Source: Salinimicrobium sp. TH3
Lineage (GTDB): Bacteria > Bacteroidota > Bacteroidia > Flavobacteriales > Flavobacteriaceae
Length of the DNA stretch: 64,000 nt
Assembly (NCBI RefSeq): GCF_026676115.1
Contig: NZ_JAPONB010000009.1
Coordinates: forward strand, 1 to 64,000
Direction of reading: 5' to 3'
The translations under genes and the position numbers were made by a program. Shown here piece by piece: positions 60,189 through 64,000 of the stretch. Every line of letters begins with the position of its first letter. The first letter of the stretch is position 1. The notes under the pieces were generated by a model. It did not search any database. It saw only the letters and a list, made by a program, of their open reading frames with translations, and had not been told where the DNA came from.

Positions 60189-62012
60189 TTATTCGAAAGA
60201 CTGCATCTCAACCAGTTTTTGATAAACAGATTTTTTCGCCAGCAGTTCATCGTGTTTTCCCTGTTCCACAATTTCTCCTTTTTGCATAACCACGATCTGG
60301 TCGGCATTTTGAATGGTCGAAAGCCGGTGGGCGATCACAATTGAAGTTCTATTCTTCATCATGTTCTCAAGGGCTTTTTGTACCAGCCTTTCGCTTTCGG
60401 TGTCAAGCGCCGACGTCGCCTCATCAAGGATCATTATTGGCGGATTTTTTAGGACGGCTCTTGCAATTGAAAGACGCTGCTTTTGTCCCCCGCTAAGTTT
60501 ATTTCCACTATCACCAATGTTCGTATCCAGACCAAGGGGAAGGTCTTTTACAAATTCCCAGGCATTCGCAATCTTTAATGCATCTATAATTTCTTCGTCT
60601 GTTGAATTATCTTTTCCAAGACCTACATTATTTCTAATCGTGTCGTTGAAGAGAATGGAATCCTGAGTCACGAGTCCCATCAAATTCCGCAGGGATTTTT
60701 TGGTCATGTTCCTAATGTCAATTCCGTCGATCTTTATTGCTCCTTCGTTGACATCATAGAACCGCGTCACCAGGTTGGCAATGGTTGATTTTCCACTTCC
60801 AGATTGTCCTACCAGCGCAACCGTGGAACCTTTAGGGACGGCAATACTGAAATTCTTCAGGACATTTTCTTCTTCGTATCTAAAGGAAATATTTTCAATT
60901 TTTATTACCTCTTCAAAATCAGATTTTTCAACTGCATTTTTAGCATCTGTAATATTACTTTCGGTATCTAGCACGTGGAAGATCCTTTCGGCAGCTGCAT
61001 CTCCTTTTTTCACGCTGTAGGTTGCCTTACTTATTTGCTTTGCCGGTGTAAGGATATTATAAGCAAGGCCCATGAAAGCAATAAAAGTAGCTCCATCAAG
61101 AGTGCCTTCTACCAAAACCATATTTCCTCCATACCACAGGATGATCACGATCACAAAGATCCCGAGGAATTCACTGGTAGGAGAGGCGAGGTTCTGCCGG
61201 TTAATAAGACTGTCCAGGATTTTCTTTAATCGGTTTGTAGATTCATGAAACTTGTTCCTGAACTTATCTTCAGCATTAAAACCTTTTACAATTTTTAAAC
61301 TTGATAAAGTCTCTTCCACAAGCGACAGGAAATGTCCATTTTCCTCTTGCGCCTGATTTGATTTGCTCTTCAGCTTTTTCCCAATAGCCGAAATAATAAA
61401 TCCTGAAATAGGTAAAAAAATAAACACGAAGATCGTGAGGCTCGGGCTCATGATAAGCATGGCCGTAATAGTAAAGATGATCGTAAGAGGTTCGCGAACG
61501 ATCAATTCAAGAATTGATAGAAAAGAAGTCTGCACCTCATTCACATCGGCTGTAATTCGGGAAATGGTGTCTCCTTTTCGTTTTTCAGAAAAATAAGAAA
61601 CCGGTAAGACAAGGATCTTATCATAAATAGCATTCCGCACATCCCGCAGCACTCCATTCCGTAGGAAAGTGATGAAGAAGGCAGCCATGTATCCAAAAAA
61701 GTTTTTTAGAAAGAAAAGAATCACCACAATTCCGCAGACAAATAGAAGAGCAGTGACTTCATCTTCATTGACACGGCGGGTGACTTCATAGTTAAAAGAT
61801 TCGACCACATAATCTTTTATGCTGTTTAAACCTGCCCATTTAGGTTCGACAGCAACTCTTTTAGTCTTGTCAAACAGGATCTGGATCACCGGGATGAGCG
61901 CCAGGAAGGACAGGGTGCTGAAAAGAGCGTAGAAAACGTTACAAATAATATTAAGGATCGCGAACCTCTTGTAGGGGATCGCGAACCTCATAATCTTCTT
62001 AAAGTAATTCAT
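60189..62012 (-). CDS. ABC exporter, fused permease/ATPase (MsbA-like)
   Basis: A 607-residue half transporter. Six membrane helices fill about 15-330. The ATPase domain follows with Walker A GQSGSGKST, signature LSGGQKQRLSIARA, Walker B IMILDEATSALD and an H-loop IVIAHRLST. The nearest known models are MsbA and other lipid or drug exporters; lipid A-core flipping is possible, but the substrate cannot be proved from sequence. It follows the phosphohexomutase gene with a 13-bp gap and its own strong terminator, suggesting a two-gene unit linked to envelope glycolipids. Confidence 0.92.
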   Translation of the reverse strand: MNYFKKIMRFAIPYKRFAILNIICNVFYALFSTLSFLALIPVIQILFDKTKRVAVEPKWAGLNSIKDYVVESFNYEVTRRVNEDEVTALLFVCGIVVILFFLKNFFGYMAAFFITFLRNGVLRDVRNAIYDKILVLPVSYFSEKRKGDTISRITADVNEVQTSFLSILELIVREPLTIIFTITAMLIMSPSLTIFVFIFLPISGFIISAIGKKLKSKSNQAQEENGHFLSLVEETLSSLKIVKGFNAEDKFRNKFHESTNRLKKILDSLINRQNLASPTSEFLGIFVIVIILWYGGNMVLVEGTLDGATFIAFMGLAYNILTPAKQISKATYSVKKGDAAAERIFHVLDTESNITDAKNAVEKSDFEEVIKIENISFRYEEENVLKNFSIAVPKGSTVALVGQSGSGKSTIANLVTRFYDVNEGAIKIDGIDIRNMTKKSLRNLMGLVTQDSILFNDTIRNNVGLGKDNSTDEEIIDALKIANAWEFVKDLPLGLDTNIGDSGNKLSGGQKQRLSIARAVLKNPPIMILDEATSALDTESERLVQKALENMMKNRTSIVIAHRLSTIQNADQIVVMQKGEIVEQGKHDELLAKKSVYQKLVEMQSFE

Positions 62013-62025
62013 GCAGGGTGGCGGC

Positions 62026-63756
62026 TTAGGCCAATTTAAGATCTGATTTTATTCCGGCAATTTTATTTGAAAGTTGTTGTTCCACTTCCTCATAATTTGC
62101 AACATCATCAAGTGGTGCATTTACACTTATATAGAACTTAATCTTTGGCTCAGTACCACTAGGCCTGGCAGCTACTTTTGTTCCGTTTTCGGTGTAATAG
62201 ATCAAAACGTTCGACTTTGGAACATCAAGTGTTTCGATCTTTGTTTCTGCAAGATCATAGTGAAAGGCTTTAGAGCTTTGATAATCTTCTACCAATACTA
62301 CTTTTTCCCCATCAATTTCGGTTAGTGGATTATCCCGTAAGCTAACCATCATGTTCTTGATCTGGGCGGCACCGTCAATACCTTTCTTTACAAGTGAAAT
62401 TAATTCTTCTTTGTAAAGGCCATATTCTTTATACAGCTCCAGCAATTTTTCATAAAATGAAATGCCATTGGCTTTCATTTGGGCAGCGATCTCGCAGGCC
62501 AGTAGAGTAGAAGTGGCCGCATCTTTATCGCGAACAAAATCTCCTACCATGAAACCAAAACTCTCTTCCCCACCGCCTATGTAATCCAGGCCTGGGTTAT
62601 CTTTGATCATTTTGGCAATCCATTTAAAGCCTGTAAGCCCTTCTTTATATTGTACTCCATAATCTTCAGTCACAACTCTCAACATTGGTGTTGAAACAAT
62701 TGTAGAGCCAACAAATTCACGTCCTTTGATCCTGTCCTGTTTTTTCCACTGCTCAAGAAGGAACCAGGTCATTACCAGCATGGTTTGATTTCCATTTAGA
62801 AGTTCCATTTCTCCCTTGAGATTCTTTACTGCTACTCCCAGGCGGTCCCCATCGGGATCTGTTCCAATAACAATGTCGGCATCTATTTCCTTTGCCTTTT
62901 CAAGAGCCATTTTAAGAGCTTCGGGCTCTTCGGGGTTTGGAGATTCTACGGTAGGGAAATTACCGTCTGGTACAGCCTGCTCTTCAACAATATGAATATT
63001 TGTATATCCTGCAGCTTCCAAAACTTTGGGATTGAGTTTTATGGCTGTTCCATGGAGGGAAGTAAAGACGATCTTTAAATTGTCTTTGTCTTTTTGTGAA
63101 GTGTCAAAACTGCCACTTTTGACAGATGCTTCCACAAAAGCTTCATCTACTTCTTTATCTATATATTCAATAAGATCTTCATTGGCTTCGAATTTCACTT
63201 CGGAATATTCCAGGCGGCTTATCTCTTCCACGATCTCCTGGTCTTGTGGTGGCACCAGTTGTCCCCCATCCTGCCAGTAAACTTTGTACCCGTTGTACTC
63301 TGGCGGATTGTGGCTGGCTGTGAGCACAATTCCGCAGTGACAGTTAAGGTGTTTTACAGCAAATGATAGCTCTGGGGTAGGGCGTAGTTCAGAAAAGAGA
63401 AAAACTTTGATTCCATTGGCCGAAAAGACGTTGGCTACAACTTTAGCCAGTTCCTTACTGTTCTTTCTACAATCGTACGCAATCACGGCTTTCAAATCTT
63501 CGCCCGGGAATTGGAGCTTCAGGTAATTGGAAAGTCCCTGAGTATTCTTTCCCAGGGTGTATTTGTTGATCCTGTTAGTCCCAACTCCCATAATGCCACG
63601 CATTCCGCCGGTACCAAACTCCAGATCTTTATAAAAACTTTCCTTTAGTTCATCCTGATCTTTTTCAAGAAGGTCTTTTATTTTCGATTGGGTTTTGTCA
63701 TCAAATTCTGGATTTAACCAGGACTCTGCCCGAGATTTTACGTCGTAGTAACTCAT
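62026..63756 (-). CDS. Phosphoglucomutase/phosphomannomutase family enzyme
   Basis: A 576-residue alpha-D-phosphohexomutase. The phosphoserine loop is TASHNPPEYNGYK, the Mg2+ loop is GTDPDGDRLG, the sugar-binding loop is GGEESFGF and the C-terminal phosphate loop is RPSGTEPKIKFY. The length fits the PGM2-like subgroup acting on glucose-1-phosphate or other pentose/hexose phosphates. It supplies activated sugars for surface glycans. A TATTTTTG promoter element precedes it, and the ABC exporter gene follows 13 bp downstream. Confidence 0.93.
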   Translation of the reverse strand: MSYYDVKSRAESWLNPEFDDKTQSKIKDLLEKDQDELKESFYKDLEFGTGGMRGIMGVGTNRINKYTLGKNTQGLSNYLKLQFPGEDLKAVIAYDCRKNSKELAKVVANVFSANGIKVFLFSELRPTPELSFAVKHLNCHCGIVLTASHNPPEYNGYKVYWQDGGQLVPPQDQEIVEEISRLEYSEVKFEANEDLIEYIDKEVDEAFVEASVKSGSFDTSQKDKDNLKIVFTSLHGTAIKLNPKVLEAAGYTNIHIVEEQAVPDGNFPTVESPNPEEPEALKMALEKAKEIDADIVIGTDPDGDRLGVAVKNLKGEMELLNGNQTMLVMTWFLLEQWKKQDRIKGREFVGSTIVSTPMLRVVTEDYGVQYKEGLTGFKWIAKMIKDNPGLDYIGGGEESFGFMVGDFVRDKDAATSTLLACEIAAQMKANGISFYEKLLELYKEYGLYKEELISLVKKGIDGAAQIKNMMVSLRDNPLTEIDGEKVVLVEDYQSSKAFHYDLAETKIETLDVPKSNVLIYYTENGTKVAARPSGTEPKIKFYISVNAPLDDVANYEEVEQQLSNKIAGIKSDLKLA

Positions 63757-63778
63757 GCCATAAAATTTATTTCAGCAA

Positions 63779-63786
63779 CAAAAATA
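63779..63786 (-). promoter_or_regulatory. -7 element of phosphohexomutase gene
   Basis: TATTTTTG on the minus strand matches TAnnTTTG, 22 bp before the start codon. No clear -33 was seen. Confidence 0.45.
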
Positions 63787-63808
63787 AGGATTTATGTGAT
63801 AATGCCTG

Positions 63809-64000
63809 CTAAATCTCTCCTGTAGTTTCACTTATACGGTAGCGCTCTTTTTCCCTGCTACTGCGTAAAATTAATTCTCCAAGGAAGCCGGCGATGAATA
63901 ACAGGGTTCCTAAGACCATGGTGGTAAGGGAGATGTAAAACCAAGGATTATCAGTTACCAGGATGTTTGGGAGTCCATGGTACAGTTTATACAATTTTGA
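63809..64000 (-). CDS. Glycosyltransferase C-terminus, cut by window edge
   Basis: Only the last 63 residues or so lie in the window. The NILVTDNPWFYISL segment followed by one hydrophobic helix (MVLGTLLFIAGFLGELILRSS) matches the C-terminal membrane region of Bacteroidota family 2 glycosyltransferases of the dolichyl-phosphate-mannose synthase type, usually about 310 residues with two helices at the C-terminus. The reading frame stays open to the last base, so the gene begins outside the window to the right. It is upstream of the phosphohexomutase gene on the same strand, consistent with surface glycan synthesis. Confidence 0.7.
   Translation of the reverse strand, partial: SKLYKLYHGLPNILVTDNPWFYISLTTMVLGTLLFIAGFLGELILRSSREKERYRISETTGEI

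Overview
The window comes from a chromosome of the phylum Bacteroidota, most likely a marine or saline-habitat member of the Flavobacteriaceae (Gramella/Salegentibacter/Salinimicrobium-like). The support is a TonB receptor with a CarboxypepD-type N-domain paired with a DUF4249 lipoprotein, many Bacteroidota-only families (DUF4249, DUF4350, DUF6095, DUF4136), short lipoprotein signals, absence of Shine-Dalgarno sequences, and repeated TAnnTTTG -7 promoter elements. No rRNA, tRNA, transposase, CRISPR array or prophage gene was seen. The content is mainly chromosomal housekeeping and stress physiology.

Layout. 1-434: GC-rich intergenic repeats. 435-3856: outer-membrane uptake pair plus a small membrane protein. 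4051-11048: an eight-gene plus-strand operon for light and pigment: a CarH-type B12 photoreceptor repressor, phytoene desaturase, phytoene synthase, an unknown exported protein, beta-carotene hydroxylase, lycopene cyclase, a TspO-like membrane protein and a photolyase. Together they predict light-induced zeaxanthin synthesis coupled to DNA photorepair. 11259-17340: a minus-strand MoxR/DUF58 operon (SpoIIM-like, membrane protein, DUF4129, DUF4350, MoxR ATPase, DUF58), with an RDD protein divergent from it. 18088-20322: cyclophilin, Nudix hydrolase, acyltransferase. 20543-22136: ECF sigma factor with two membrane proteins. 22258-25144: type II NADH dehydrogenase, exported beta-carbonic anhydrase, Cu/Zn superoxide dismutase.

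25417-37272 reads as a stress and envelope region: hydrolase-OsmC fusion, PRC-barrel protein, acidic membrane-anchored protein, lipid kinase opposite an App1-like lipid phosphatase, M28 peptidase, YtxH protein, trehalose-6-phosphate synthase/phosphatase fusion opposite a GH15 hydrolase, and an MscS channel. 37397-43851 is a beta-oxidation operon (MarR regulator, HAD/enoyl-CoA hydratase, four-helix-bundle protein, thiolase, acyl-CoA dehydrogenase), with the acyl-CoA ligase further on at 48101. The four-helix-bundle gene is bracketed by arrays of CTAG at 7-nt period, the most unusual sequence pattern seen here.

43852-64000 holds metabolic and core genes (manA, SMP-30 lactonase, aldo/keto reductase, class III aminotransferase, purL, RNA m5C methyltransferase, BNR lipoprotein), a second ECF sigma/anti-sigma-like operon, a candidate small RNA, an MsbA-like ABC exporter, a phosphohexomutase and the 3' end of a glycosyltransferase cut by the window edge.
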